The notes under the pieces are model-generated. The model made no database searches. It was given only the letters and a program-made list of their open reading frames with translations, and was not told where the DNA came from. A stretch of DNA of 64,000 bases from Podarcis raffonei (lineage: Eukaryota > Chordata > Lepidosauria > Squamata > Lacertidae), in the NCBI RefSeq assembly GCF_027172205.1, contig NC_070617.1:1557501-1621500 (forward strand). The letters are read 5' to 3'. Position 1 is the stretch's first letter; every line of letters starts with the position of its first letter. Positions 32,576-43,493 of the stretch are shown here, piece by piece. The translations under genes were made by a program, and so were the position numbers.

Positions 32576-32943
32576 AGGTAAAGGTAAAGGTACCCCTGCC
32601 CGTACGGGCCAGTTGTGTCCGACTCTAGGGTTGTGCTCCCATCTCGCTTAAGAGGCCGGGGGCCAGCGCTGTCCGAAGACACTTCCGGGTCACGTGGCCA
32701 TGGTGACGAAGCTGCTCTGGCGACCAAGCACCAGCGCAGCACACGGAAAAGCTGTTTACCTTCCCGCTATAAAGTGGTACCTATTTATCTACTTGCACTT
32801 TGACGTGTTTTCGAACTGCTAGGTGGGCAGGAGCTGGGACCGAACGACGGGAGCTCACCCCGCCGCGGGGATTCGAACCGCCGACCTTACGATCGGCAAG
32901 CCCTAGGCACTGAGGTTTTACCCACAGCGCCACCCGCGTCCCT
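32576..32943 (-). mobile_element. Sauria-type SINE, divergent subfamily
   Basis: GGTAAAGGTACCCCTGCCCG tail variant instead of GGGACCCCTGACC; head GCCACCCGCGTCCC at 32928-32942. The same tail variant is seen as a fragment at 59261-59286. Confidence 0.8.
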
Positions 32944-33579
32944 ATGCTATGGGCTTATTCATTTGCAAATAAAATTAAGTTATGACATATTACAAACACT
33001 CCTCTAGGAACTTTCACGCTGTGGAATTATTTTCCAGAAGAGGGTTTTGCAAGACTTTTGAATACCGGTAACCTAAGCTGGATTTTAAGGAGCCAGAACT
33101 TTGTAGAGCCTATTTTTCCACGGTGATAAAAATAGAAGACAAAGAAGATTGAACACAAGTATTAAGTGCACTTGACTGAGGATGCTTCATCTTTGACCAC
33201 ATGAGGGCACTCCTACACTACAATGAGTAGAGAAAATACAGCAAGTCAAACAATATTTTTTTGGGGGGGGTGGAACTGAGGATGACATGAAGAAATAGAC
33301 CCAGTAATTAGGAGAGACTGTGCTTCCTAATCTCTCTCTCTCTCTCTCTCTCTGTAGTCCCTAAGCTAAGGAGGTAAAAACTAAGCTACTCTACAAGGAT
33401 AAAATTCACAGTTTTTGCCCTCCCCATTTCCCCCTCTGCCCCACAGTGTTTGTCCTGTGGAGTGAGTGGGAGGCTGGAGTTGATTCACCTTGCTTGCAAC
33501 CCAGCCCTTTTGGCTCAGCTCAGACAGAACAGATTATCATAATGTCACGAAGCGGTGCGGTACCTGCTAATATTTCAGG

Positions 33580-34049
33580 GCATAAGAAGCCTTACGGGAC
33601 TTTATGTGGCCCAGGACCCTCGTACCTACGGGACTGCCTCTCCTGGTCTGCCCTGCGGAGGAACTTAAGGTCCACAAATGACAACACTTTGGAGGTCCCA
33701 AGTTGCAAGGTGGTTAGATTGGTCTCAACTAGGGCCAGGGCCTTTTCAGCACTGGCCCTGACTTGGTGGAATGCTCTGTCACAAGAGACCAGGACCCTGC
33801 GGGACTTGACATCTTTCCGCAGGGCCTGCAAGAAAGAGCTGTTCTGCCTGGCCTTCGGTTTGGACTCGGTCTGACCCTCTATGTTTTCCCTCCCCTTATG
33901 GTTTTGATTTATGGGCTACTTTTAAAATGAGGCTGCATTTTAACCTGTATATTAAATTGTCCCGTCCCCCATTATGTTTTTACTGTAATTTTTACTGTTG
34001 TTAGTCGCCCTGAGCCCGGCTCTGGCTGGGGAGGGCGAGGTATAAATAA

Positions 34050-34102
<53 letters not shown>

Positions 34103-34105
34103 ACT
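33580..34105 (+). mobile_element. L2-like LINE 3' end with (ATT)n tail
   Basis: Frame 33446-33874 carries GPSYLRDCLSWSALRRNLRS and FSALALTWWNALSQETRTL; tail GGTATAAATAAATTATTATT. Confidence 0.75.
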
Positions 34106-34207
34106 TCTAGCATCCTAGCTGTCAAGCTGTTATGTACTAAGCTTAGATCCTACAACAATAGGCTGGTAGGATCCTAGAATGCAACAACCTGATTGGCCTG
34201 TAGCAGG

Positions 34208-34303
34208 AGCATAGCTGTCAATGTTTTCCTTTTTTTAAGGGAAATTCCCTTATTCCGAATAGGATTCCTCGCAAGAAAAGGGAAAAGTTGACAGCTATGT
34301 CCA
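34208..34303. mobile_element. Short fold-back MITE, near-perfect
   Basis: CATAGCTGTCAATGTTTTCC and the inverse GGGAAAAGTTGACAGCTATG flank GGAAATTCCCTTATTCCGAA. About 96 bp, partner at 8137-8226. Confidence 0.65.
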
Positions 34304-34345
34304 GGAGGGAAGCAGAATCAACCAGGACCCATTGTTTAAATAATC

Positions 34346-34615
34346 CCCGTGACAGGGCAAGCTCCCATTGCTCCTGCCTACCTAGCAGTTTGAAAGCACG
34401 TCAAAGTGCAAGTAGATAAATATCTACCACTCCAACGGTAAGGTAAATGGCATTTCCGTGCACTGCTCTGGTTCGCCAGAAGTGGCTTAGTCATGCTGGC
34501 CACATGACCCAGAAGCTGTACACTGGCTCCCTCGGCCAGTAAAGCGAGATGAGCGCCACAACCCCAGAGTCGGCCACGACTGGACCTAATGGTCAGGGGT
34601 CCTTTACCTTTATTT
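34346..34615 (+). mobile_element. Sauria-type SINE, head-truncated
   Basis: Begins at the CCCGTGACAGGGCAAGCTCC region, ends GGGGTCCTTTACC. Confidence 0.78.
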
Positions 34616-34654
34616 TTTTGTAGGAATAATAGGCATACCATAAGTAGAAAAAAA

Positions 34655-35490
34655 ATACTTTATTCATTTCAAAAACTTATATACCACTTAACACCACAGT
34701 CCCTGTGCAGTGTAGAAGAAGGTTCCAAAAGATACAATAGAAATAAATATCAATTTGAGATGAAAATAATATTGGAAATGCTGCCGAAATGCAAAGTTCT
34801 TCACAAAGGAAGGTGAAATTCAGCAGAGAGGAAGGGAGCAGCTCTGATCTCAGCCAGAATTGAGTTCCGAAGAGCCAGGCTCACAATACTGAATGTACAG
34901 TTTCTGGCGGATATGAGCTGAGGAGCACTAACGGAGTCTACACCTGAAGGTCACAGTGATCCAGCAGGGAAATAAGGGATCAGATGGCCCTTGAGGTATC
35001 CTGGGTCCATGTTGTGTAAGGCCTTATAAATCGATACAAGAACCTTGAAGATTTTGTTGATGCAGCCTAGAATAGCATTCATGTTTTTTGCAGCTGCATC
35101 ACACTGTTGACTCATGTTAAGCTTGTGGTCCACCAAGACCCCTAGATCCTTTTCACATGTATTACTGGCAAGCCAGGTGCCCTCCCATCTTCTATTTGTC
35201 CAGCTGGGTCTTCCTGCCTAACTTTACAGCCTTCCATTAGTCCCACTTGAAATTCATTTTGTTAGTCTGGATCTAGTTTTCCAATTTGTTAAGGTCATAT
35301 TCAATCCCAATTCTGTCTTCTGCAGCATTAGTTACCCCTCCCAGTACGGTGCCATCTGCAGATTTGATGAACATCCCACAAATTCTTTTGTCCAAGTCAT
35401 TTATGAAGACATTGAACAACAATGGGCTTGGAACATAACACAGCACCCCACTTTTCACTTTTCCCCCAGGATGGCGAGGAACCATTAGTG
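34655..35490 (-). mobile_element. CR1-like LINE fragments
   Basis: Minus strand reads LDKRICGMFIKSADGTVLGG and [17 protein letters not shown]1 RT and C-terminal pieces out of order with a decayed non-coding part at 34655-35040. Confidence 0.65.
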
Positions 35491-35852
35491 AGCATCCTTT
35501 AGGTGCATTTGAGGACTAGGGTTATGTGTTGGCAATAGCCTGTCCCCATCAACAGTCTATCCACAGCCTTTTGCACCAGCTGGAGCTTCCAGACCAGACC
35601 CAAAGCTGTATTTCTTTCCCATCCCTGGACTGAAGACGGATGGGAGAACCTGGCCATGGTGATGGTTTGTTTTCCAGTTGGCCACAGGATAGGAATCTGT
35701 CAGTGAATGAGAGAAATCTCTCTCTTTGCTTCTCTGCCTGGTCCAAGACCTTTCAGTGCCAGCATTTTCAAGGGCTGGGGGGAGGTGGCTCCCCCAACTC
35801 TTCTGACAGCAGGTAGAGTTCAATAAGGTCCTCAGCTCTAGTTCCAAGTGAG

Positions 35853-35957
35853 CTACCTCCCTCCACAGATGTCTGGGACAGGACAATCAGAAGGAAAAAT
35901 ATATTCATAGGGTGGTGGTGGTGGAATCGCTGAACATGCCTCTATGCTCCAGTGGTC
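35853..35957 (-). CDS. Copy A terminal exon with PPPPPYEYI
   Basis: 105 nt with stop, phase 0 after acceptor CCCTACAG. DHWSIEACSAIPPPPPYEYI then FPSDCPVPDICGGR. Aligns with copy C's [13 protein letters not shown]: same spacing of Cys, PPxY, +3 Ile and DC. It may be orphaned because the preceding donor is lost. Confidence 0.55.
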   Translation of the reverse strand, partial: DHWSIEACSAIPPPPPYEYIFPSDCPVPDICGGR

Positions 35958-36129
35958 CTGTAGGGGCTGAGAGAAAAAGAAGCAGCTGGACAATATGATA
36001 GAGTAAAGTTCATCATTAAGGCATTTTATCTTTCCCAGATATTGTTTGAGATTATAATTTGTACCCTGCTCCTCTGACTGGGTTGCCCCAGCCACTCTGG
36101 GCAGCTTCCAACATATATAAAAACATTAC

Positions 36130-36560
36130 ACATTAAAAACTTTCCCTAAAAGAGTTGCCTTCAGATGTCTTCTAAAAGTCATATGGTTGTTTATCCCCTT
36201 GACATCTGATGGGAGGGCTTTCCACAGGGTGGGTGCCACTACCGAGAAGGTCCTCTGCCTGGTTCCCTGTAACTTCACTTCTCGCAGGGAGGGAACCGCC
36301 AGAAGTCCCTGTACCTCAGTGTCTGGGCTGGATGATGGGGGTGGAGACACTCCTTCAGCTATACTGGTCCAAGGCCATTTAGGGCTTTCATGGTCAGCAC
36401 CAACACTTTTAATTGTGCTTGGAAACATACTGGGAACCAGTGTAGTTCTTTCAGGACCGGTGTTATGTGGTCTTGGCGGCCACTCCCATTCACCAGTCTA
36501 GCTGCCACAATCTGAATTAATTGTAGTTTCTGGGTCACCTTCAAAGGTAGCCCCACACAG
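36130..36560 (-). mobile_element. L2-like LINE, C-terminal ORF2 fragment
   Basis: Minus-strand [39 protein letters not shown] and LQLIQIVAARLVNGSGRQDH; decayed copy between the last two exons of copy A. Confidence 0.75.
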
Positions 36561-36744
36561 AGTTAGTTGGGGGGAAGGAAGGAGGTGAAGCTGAGGCAAA
36601 TTACTGCCACCTGTTTGCAATCTGTTTGCAATCGTAGTAGTTGCAATGATTGTACTCTTGGCACTAAATGGTTTCAAAACATTAAATGCTCTCATTGTCA
36701 TTATCTAGCTGACATTCCTTATTTCCTTGGCATGCTCATCCTAT

Positions 36745-36874
36745 CTGGACATCGTCATAGCCCCGGGGCTCATCAGTGATTTCTGGGGTGCAGAACTCAC
36801 CATAGGGAGGCTCATCATTGGGTTCTCAGGTGGAGGAAAGCTGAGCACCTCCTCTGGCATGGAGGAGGCAGTAT
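36745..36874 (-). pseudogene. Copy A cytoplasmic exon, frameshifted
   Basis: Homologous to copy C exon 5 ([16 protein letters not shown] versus [17 protein letters not shown]). One base is missing relative to copy C before the TATGACGA block, so the YDDV reading is out of frame, and the donor after CAG reads AT. In the inherited frame translation ends at a TAG overlapping the old donor. Confidence 0.64.
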
Positions 36875-37017
36875 CTACAAAGGGTAACAATAGGCACATT
36901 ATTTAGTTTGTGGCAGTGGTGATTCTCTGCCTCTCAGGAGACATGAGAGAAAGGTGGAGGCACAGGGTCCTTAAACCCAAGTGAGGTGGGAAGAAGACTA
37001 ATGCAAATGGTTTTTAC

Positions 37018-37167
37018 CTTTTATCTTCTTTTTGTATCTTTCTATCATAATTATGATTAGGGCAAACACCAAAACACATAGAAGCATGCCCAGAAGAATC
37101 CATAGGAATGTCCAGAAGTATTGTGGTAAATGATATGTAGGTGGTCCACTTTCTTGTCCAGTGTCAC
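37018..37167 (-). CDS. Copy A transmembrane exon
   Basis: 150 nt, phases 1/1, open: GDTGQESGPPTYHLPQYF then WTFLWILLGMLLCVLVFALI and IIMIERYKKKIK. Acceptor CATTGCAG, donor GTAAAA. The intron just upstream received an L1 insertion (37446-37760). Confidence 0.66.
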
Positions 37168-37445
37168 CTGCAATGAGCAGTAAGAGTCTCTTGGAGAACA
37201 CTGTAATAACAACTGCCAAAATGCCACATCCCACACAGGACTGAGAGCAACAGAATAGGTAAGAAAGAATAAGTCAATCTTCCAATTAGTTTCGTTTGTA
37301 TTGACTTAATTTGGCTTTCCTGGATTATTCTGGCTCAGAATGTTGGTCTGGCACTTGGGGTTGATTTTCGTTATTTGTTTTCTTCTCTTATGTAATTATC
37401 ATTGTTAGCATTATCGTTATTATTCTATTTACCTGCAGGTTTCTA

Positions 37446-37760
37446 TTTTTTTAAAATAATTTTTATTAAATTTCCATTTAACAAACCAATCATATCACAT
37501 TAGTTATTCCAAATTATACCAATACATATCATAAACTCCATATATTTTGCCAAATTTTAAATTTTTGTTGGGGGTACCCATGTTTCGAGTTCAGTAAGGG
37601 TCCAATCATCTCATATTTCTGCTGCTTTAATATTCACAAGTCCCATCTTCCCATCTCCTTGTTGTTATCGTTTTTCTTCTTAATAACCTCCGAGTTGTTT
37701 CCACAGGCGAGTTGAAACTAGCATTATTTATGTTTCTGTGTGAACTTTGTAATTCATGAA
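37446..37760 (-). mobile_element. L1 3' fragment with 17-bp target duplication
   Basis: Poly-T side at 37446 (TTTTTTTAAAATAATTTTTA); perfect TTACCTGCAGGTTTCTA at 37429-37445 and 37761-37777. 315 bp, 5'-truncated, in copy A's intron. Confidence 0.8.
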
Positions 37761-37964
37761 TTACCTGCAGGTTTCTAAACCAATTCAGTGGAGTTCAATA
37801 AAACAAAACAAGACAGAATATAAAAAACAAAAAGATCACAGACTTGGTAAACTGAAGGCGATGAAACAGTTTCTACAACTGTACAATTATTCTTCCAAAA
37901 ATGGACTGGGTTACACTGCTGTAGCCAGTGAGGTTAAAGGGAAAAGTACTGAGAAGCAAAATAA

Positions 37965-38165
37965 CATAAGACCCAGGCTGCTTCCGAATCAGGCCAACAG
38001 CCCAACTAGTCCAGCCTCCTCTTCTCACTCTGACCAACTAGAGGCCTTGAAGAGAAGCTCACAAGCAGGACCTGACTCCCACCCATCCACCCCCAGCCAT
38101 TGTTAGGAGGCCTCAGTATAGGTCCATTAGGGCTATCTTTAAGGGCAATCTGAGCATGCTCAGAA
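37965..38165. repeat. Unclassified reptile interspersed repeat
   Basis: ATAAGACCCAGGCTGCTTCC, CAACAGCCCAACTAGTCCAG; related to 4590, 43965 and 53665 copies. Confidence 0.5.
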
Positions 38166-38261
38166 CTGTTTCCTTGAAGGCTACACCTCAAGACCCATTC
38201 TTTGTAGCTAACCAGGAGAAGGGGGCAGTGGTTAGTTGGAGCTGCTTAGTTTTAAGGGAGA

Positions 38262-38303
38262 GCAATGGTGGGTTGAATTTTCTGCTGCTTGACTGAAAGT
38301 GCC
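38262..38303 (-). pseudogene. Copy A V-exon stub at a deletion junction
   Basis: Acceptor CCGAAG followed by codons for GTFSQAAENST, matching the V start of copies B and D. Homology ends at 38262-38266; beyond it the sequence matches the C2-TM intron of copy B (2720-2840) and its copy at 7017-7130. Confidence 0.62.
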
Positions 38304-38765
38304 TTCGGGGAGAGAAACAGGGATGCAAATGTTTGTTGATTGATTGATATTATATTCCCCCCCTCCTCCTCCTGATGAAGCCCAGAGTGGCAAACCTATT
38401 CAGGAAGAAGAAAGAGGGAAGCATTCTGAAAACACTTGCAGGCACTATTGAAATTATGCGTTTAAAACAATTATCACATTACTTTATAGAGTCATGGACC
38501 CCCTTCCCCGGAAAATAGTGGCAGCTTTATTTTTTTAAGGGAATTAAGAGTGTTGTTAGGAGACAAACCCACACCCATTTCCCTCACAGAGCTTCAGTTC
38601 CTGGAGTGGTTTGCCAACCAGTCTCTCTTCCCAGTTTGGATTTTGAAGGGTAACTCTGTTACAGTTCTCATATTGTTTCAGAAAGTGTGAATTTGGTAGA
38701 TTCAGCTTCAAATGCAAACTGAATGGAATTTCTCCCTCACGCCCTGCTAGCTTTGTACGGCTTAC

Positions 38766-38832
38766 CAGAGGCATAGAAGATCAATAGGCTGAAGGCAAGA
38801 AGGATCTGGAAGCTTCTGTGAGTGACTGGCAT
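38766..38832 (-). CDS. Copy A exon 1: signal peptide
   Basis: MPVTHRSFQILLAFSLLIFY then AS and a phase-1 G, donor GTAAGCC. Its start lies 5.8 kb from that of gene E in divergent orientation. Confidence 0.66.
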
Positions 38833-39800
38833 GGTTATTTCTCTCTGGGAATGGAGTAAACCTTGGTTGCGTCCAACAGCGTTGGGTCACCAAACTTGCA
38901 GTCCACCCTGTAGGCAACAGCAAAGGAGAGATGTTGGCAATCTCACCAAGAGTTTCCTGCTGTTATTTATAAGCATAAGAAACCCTACACTAGACCTTCT
39001 CGGCTTCAAAGATCTGGTTGACAGAGAAACATCTGTCAAGCTGCTGAAGGGAAATGTGAAGCAGATTTTTGCAGGCAGAGGACGTCTTAAATATGAATGA
39101 CCTCTTTCCTCTTCCATGGAATCCTGACAGCAGTTTGAAACTATGATTCAGAGGTAACTAATTGTAGGGATGGAAAGGTCACCTAGTCCAACTTCCTGCT
39201 ATGCAGAAATTGCAGCTAAGGAACAGATGGCCACCCAACCTCTGTTTAAAAACTGTGGAAGTCCATAGAGTAGGTGGAAGACAGTGCTGGCTCACTCTAC
39301 TTGCAGCTGGATCCCTAGAGCTTTTTAAAATCTAGCTACTTATGAAAATCAGTTTCTTGGATCTGGTCCATGGTCCACTCAAGGGCCTTGCCCAAGAAGG
39401 GGAGATGGGCAACTAGGTAGTAGTTACTTAGATTTCAAGGTGTGAGGAACCCAACAGGACACACCCCGTCTTCATTGCCCTAGCTGTCAATGCATCAAAA
39501 AGAAATTTTTGGGTGCCAGGAAGGTGATAGAAATGAACCACATGACGTCTTTACTCTTCCATGGAATCACTTGGCACCGATACTGAACTGTGAGTCAGAG
39601 ATCAGCAGCATTTAACCCCAGTCAGTCTTGCTATCCCATAAACAGATCTCCTTCCTCCATTTTTTGTGACGCTGTATATCTTTCTGTCCTGTTTTCCTCT
39701 TTGGCATTTATACTTATTTCTCTTTTAAAATCTGGAAGCCCGCTCTCCGGAAGGAAACTGACTCAGCAGCTTTTATAACTGCTGTCAATCAAGGAATGAA
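38833..39800 (-). promoter_or_regulatory. Conserved 5'-flank block upstream of the minus-strand copies
   Basis: The flank of copy A has relatives upstream of copy B (5208-5590), C (18867-19330), D (27560-28110) and the leader relic (29475-29830). Shared parts include CACATGA.. near TCTTCCATGGAATC, GTGAGTCAGAGATCAGCAGC, a CCCAT(A/C)AACA block and a TGCTGT.TATCTTTC.GTCCTG block. No TATA box is assigned. It probably holds the ancestral promoter and was carried along in each duplication; a regulatory role is inference. Confidence 0.4.
39160..39262 (-). mobile_element. CR1-like LINE 3' fragment
   Basis: AGGGATGGAAAGGTCACCTA ... GGCCACCCAACCTCTGTTTA; same segment as in the 28.2- and 32.1-kb pieces. 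Confidence 0.6.
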
Positions 39801-40095
39801 ACAGTCCTCATGGTTTTCCAGGACATCCTAAGAAATCCAATTTAGATGAAAAGATCTTTCTGACAGTATGAGACGTTTGAGAGTGAGCGGTGGCCTCAGA
39901 AGAGGGTGGACGCACCACTGAAGAATTTAAGCAGAGGCTCCATGGCCCACCTGTCAGGGATGTTGTGACTATTGATTTTCTGCATCAACAGGGGTTGGAC
40001 TAAGGAAGGGGTCACCAACATGCGCCTCTGGGTGCATGTTGCCAGCTAGCCAGCCATGCCTTCCTTTAGGATACACAATTCCATACCCTCTTACA

Positions 40096-40200
40096 GGTCC
40101 TGCAGAAGGAGATCAAGTCCTGCAGGGCCCTAGTCTCGTGGGACAGAGCATTCCACCAGGTTGGAGCCATCACTGAAAAAGCCCTAGTGGAGGATACACA
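40096..40200 (-). mobile_element. L2-like LINE fragment
   Basis: Reverse of the 11.4-kb element: GCAGGGCCCTAGTCTCGTGG, GAGCATTCCACCAGGTTGGA. Confidence 0.65.
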
Positions 40201-40212
40201 CACATCAATAAA

Positions 40213-41808
40213 TACCGTATTTTTCCCTCTATTACACGCAGATTTTTTCTCCTAAAAAGTAAGGGGAAATGTCTGTGCGTGTTATTGAGCGAATGTGTGG
40301 TCCCTGGAGCTGACAAGCGCGAGCGAAGGCAAAAATCAGGCAAATATCAAATCGTCCGGAGAAGGGAGGAAAGCTGCTGCTTTCCTGCATTCTGCCTCAG
40401 GGTCTTACTGCCCACCCGCTTCTGTTTCCTTACTGTGTTTGCTCAAACAGAACAAAGAGCAGAGAAAACCCCTCCCCTCCAGGCAAGCAGAGCGTCCTTC
40501 CTTCCGTGCGTCTGGGACTCGAAGGCAACATGCAGGTTGGGGGGGGGAGAGAGAGAGAGAGCTGGCTGGCTTGTGGGGGGGGGGACTTTTGCCTTCCTTT
40601 CCTCCCTCCGGTAAAACCCCTCTCCTGCATTCTTAGCCAGCTGCTTCTCTGCACACCCCTCTCCTTGTCGCTTCTATGTTTTTCCTTCGCTACCTACTTA
40701 AAACGTGGTTCCAATCACGGATCCACATGGATCCTCAGGATCTTTGCATTGAGTCACCCCAAATTCACCATCAGATCACATAGCAATGATCTGATGCAAA
40801 AACAGGGCTGCAATGGTGCAAAAACATGGTTACAAAGCACGGATCCACATGGATCCTCAGGATCTTTGCATTGGGTCACCCCAAATTCACCATCAGATCA
40901 CATAGCATGTCCATGGCTACAGCCTGCACCAAAAAAATCACGCACCCACTGTTGCCTGGGGCTGCAATGGTGCAAAAACGTGGTTACAAAGCACGGATCC
41001 ACATGGATCCTCAGGATCTTTGCATTGGGTCACCCCAAATTCACCATCAGATCACATAGCATGTCCATGGCTACAGCCTGCACCAAAAAAATCACGCACC
41101 CACTGTTGCCTGGGGCTGCAATGGTACAAAAACGTGGTTACAAAGCATGGATCCACATGGATCCTCAGGATCTTTGCATTGGGTCACCCCAAATTCACCA
41201 TCAGATCACATAGCATGTCCATGGCTACAGCCTGCACCAAAAAAATCACGCACCCACTGTTGCCTGGGGCTGCAATGGTGCAAAAACGTGGTTACAAAGC
41301 ACGGATCCACATGGATCCTCAGGATCTTTGCATTGGGTCACCCCAAATTCACCATCAGATCACATAGCATGTCCATGGCTACAGCCTGCACCAAAAAAAT
41401 CACGCACCCACTGTTGCCTGGGGCTGCAATGGTACAAAAACGTGCTTACAAAGCATGGATCCACATGGATCCTCAGGATCTTTGCATTGGGTCACCCCAA
41501 ATTCACCATCAGATCACATAGCATGTCCATGGCTACAGCCTGCACCAAAAAAATCACGCACCCACTGTTGCCTGGGGCTGCAATGGTGCAAAAACGTGGT
41601 TACAAAGCATGGATCCACATGGATCCTCAGGATCTTTGCATTGGGCTACCCCAAACTCACCATCAAATCACATGTCTGTGGCCGCAGCATGAAGCACAAA
41701 AATGATACATCCACTGTTTCATTCAGAATTTTTTTTTCTTGTTTTCCTCCTCTAAAAACTATGTGCGTGTTATGGTCGGGTGCGTGTTATAGAGCGAAAA
41801 ATACGGTA
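40213..41808. mobile_element. 1.6-kb MITE-like element containing a tandem array
   Basis: Ends TACCGTATTTTTCCCTCTAT and GTTATAGAGCGAAAAATACGGTA-type inverse (same end family as 12061-12342), with subterminal ACACGCAGA / TGCGTGT repeats. The interior has 40290-40680, an unassigned segment, and the 154-bp array 40719-41690. No transposase frame, so non-autonomous. It sits between the divergent genes A and E. Confidence 0.7.
40719..41690 (+). repeat. 154-bp tandem repeat array (about seven units)
   Basis: Units start at GGATCCACATGGATCC: 40719, 40841, 40995, 41149, 41303, 41457, 41611. Spacing is 122 then five times 154. Alternate units share GGTGC..AAGCAC versus GGTAC..AAGCAT, so the middle is a 308-bp dimer. 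Since 154 is not a multiple of three, overlapping long frames are open in all plus-strand phases; these are artefacts, not genes. Confidence 0.92.
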
Positions 41809-42049
41809 AATTTTAGAAAGGGGCAAAATCAGACATGGATGCACAAAACAGTTTTAATGGGGGAGGGAATCAAGATTCCTTGTGTTCCACTTCACATTTC
41901 TTCCGGCCCAGGGCAGCCCGGCCCCCTTGCCTGCCCCTCAGAGCTGGTACGTCACGTGGGGCTGGGCCTTGGCATCGAAATTGTGCATCAAAATGCATTT
42001 ATGAGTGAATATAACATGCAAAGATGCATTATTTTTTAGATGTTTAGGG

Positions 42050-42158
42050 AAGATTTTAATGTTTAATGCTGTATTGTGTTTTCATATTCAGTTGGGAGCT
42101 GCCCAGAGCCCAGAGTGACTGGGGAAACCCAGCCAGATGGGTGAGTTATACATAATAA

Positions 42159-42203
<45 letters not shown>
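42050..42203 (+). mobile_element. L2-like 3' end with (ATT)n
   Basis: GGGAGCTGCCCAGAGCCCAG then GACTGGGG and TACATAATAAATTATTATT. Confidence 0.6.
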
Positions 42204-42337
42204 GGAAAACCGCATCCAAAAAATTTGCATATGAGGAGAGAGTCACCCGAAAAGGCTGCTGAATTTCCATGAGGATTAAATTGTTGTACTTTTCCACAGG
42301 TTGCTGTGGAGAAGTGGAGAATTGAATTGAATATCAA

Positions 42338-42342
<5 letters not shown>

Positions 42343-42420
<78 letters not shown>
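42343..42420. repeat. (AT)n(GT)n microsatellite
   Basis: About 24 AT units followed by about 14 GT units. Confidence 0.93.
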
Positions 42421-42423
<3 letters not shown>

Positions 42424-42879
42424 GGACAGATTTACGTGTCCCTAGTGTGGACTGAATCTTTTACTTTTCTCCATAGAAACTGCTATTTGAGCAGAAGGGG
42501 GGAAAGAGTTGCACCGCCATTATCTCTCGTGAATCACCTTTTCTTGCTTTCCAGGGTAAAAACAGAACCCAGCCGCTTGATGACATGCCCACATTTGGGG
42601 CTGCTTTTCCTCAAGAAACAAAACAAGTCATTATGTTCTCTCTCTCTCTTCTCATTCTCCACCCTCTTCTCTCTTTTTTGAAGCCAAGCTTTGTTCACTC
42701 CCACCTCCACCACCCAACACAAAAATAGAAGATGCATCGACACTTCTCGACAGCAGCGCATGTCCCTTCGCCAACCCCAAGTCTAGGACACACAAGACCT
42801 GCATTTGGGCAGGTTGAGAAGCGAGGACAGTGAAGCGGGCAGGCTGCTCTGGGGGGAAGAGCCATAGCTCAGTGGGAGA

Positions 42880-43113
42880 GACAATGTGGCACAGTGGTTA
42901 CAGTGCCAGACTAGGAGCCAGGAGAGACCAGGGGTCGAATCCCCACTCAGGCATGAAGCTCACCAGGAGTGACCTTGGGGGCCAGGCGCTGTCGTTCAGT
43001 CTAACAACCTCACAGGGTTGTTGTGTGGTAAAATATGGAGGGCGACAACCATGCACATCACTGTGGGCTCCTTGGAGGAAAAGGTGTGATAAAAATGGAA
43101 CAAATAAATAAGT
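42880..43113 (+). mobile_element. MIR-like tRNA-core SINE
   Basis: CAATGTGGCACAGTGGTTAC (A box), GGGGTCGAATCCCC (B box), core CTCACAGGGTTGTTGTG, tail AAATGGAACAAATAAATA. Inserted into a GGGCCATAGCTCA-type SINE (42855-42880, resuming at 43113). Confidence 0.68.
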
Positions 43114-43202
43114 AATCAGCTTTGCATGCAGAAGGTCCCTCATTTCTTAAGGCAAAATAAAAAAAGTCTCTTGGTTCCATTGACTTACTGCTTTGCCAGA
43201 TC

Positions 43203-43236
43203 GTTATCTATCTATCATCCATCTATCTATCATCTA

Positions 43237-43283
<47 letters not shown>

Positions 43284-43422
43284 GTCTGTTTATCTATCTA
43301 TCTATCATCTATCTATCTATCATCTATCTATCTATCATCTATCTATCTATCATCTAGCTAGCTAGCTAGCTAGCTAGCTATCATCTATATCTATCTATCA
43401 TCTATCTATATCTATCTATATC

Positions 43423-43464
<42 letters not shown>

Positions 43465-43493
43465 ATCATCATCTATCATCTATCATCTATCTA
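43203..43493. repeat. Compound TCTA/TCTG/GCTA tetranucleotide microsatellite
   Basis: About 290 bp of ATCT blocks punctuated by ATC interruptions, an eight-unit TGTC run (43238-43270) and a GCTA run (43358-43380). No gene. Confidence 0.92.

Larger units (their letters stand above)
35853..38832 (-). pseudogene. SLAM-like copy A, lacking C2 and most of V
   Basis: Leader 38766-38832 and TM exon 37018-37167 are intact. V survives only as its first ~40 nt (38262-38303) fused to DNA that in copy B lies between C2 and TM, so the rest of V and all of C2 are deleted. Cytoplasmic exon 36745-36874 is one base shorter than copy C's and its donor GT is changed to AT. Last exon 35853-35957 is open with PPPPPYEYI. 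Leader and TM exons are both phase 1 and could splice to a tiny membrane peptide, but no Ig domain remains. Probable pseudogene. Confidence 0.68.

Noticed and set aside
40506-41705. Overlapping plus-strand frames up to 235 codons with repeated WILRIFALGHPKFTIRSH-type units
   Set aside because: They are translations of the 154-bp tandem repeat in shifting frames; no splice or start context and the unit length is not a multiple of three.
43203-43493. Regularly spaced repeats that might suggest an array of repeats and spacers
   Set aside because: Plain tetranucleotide microsatellite in a vertebrate genome; no unique spacers.
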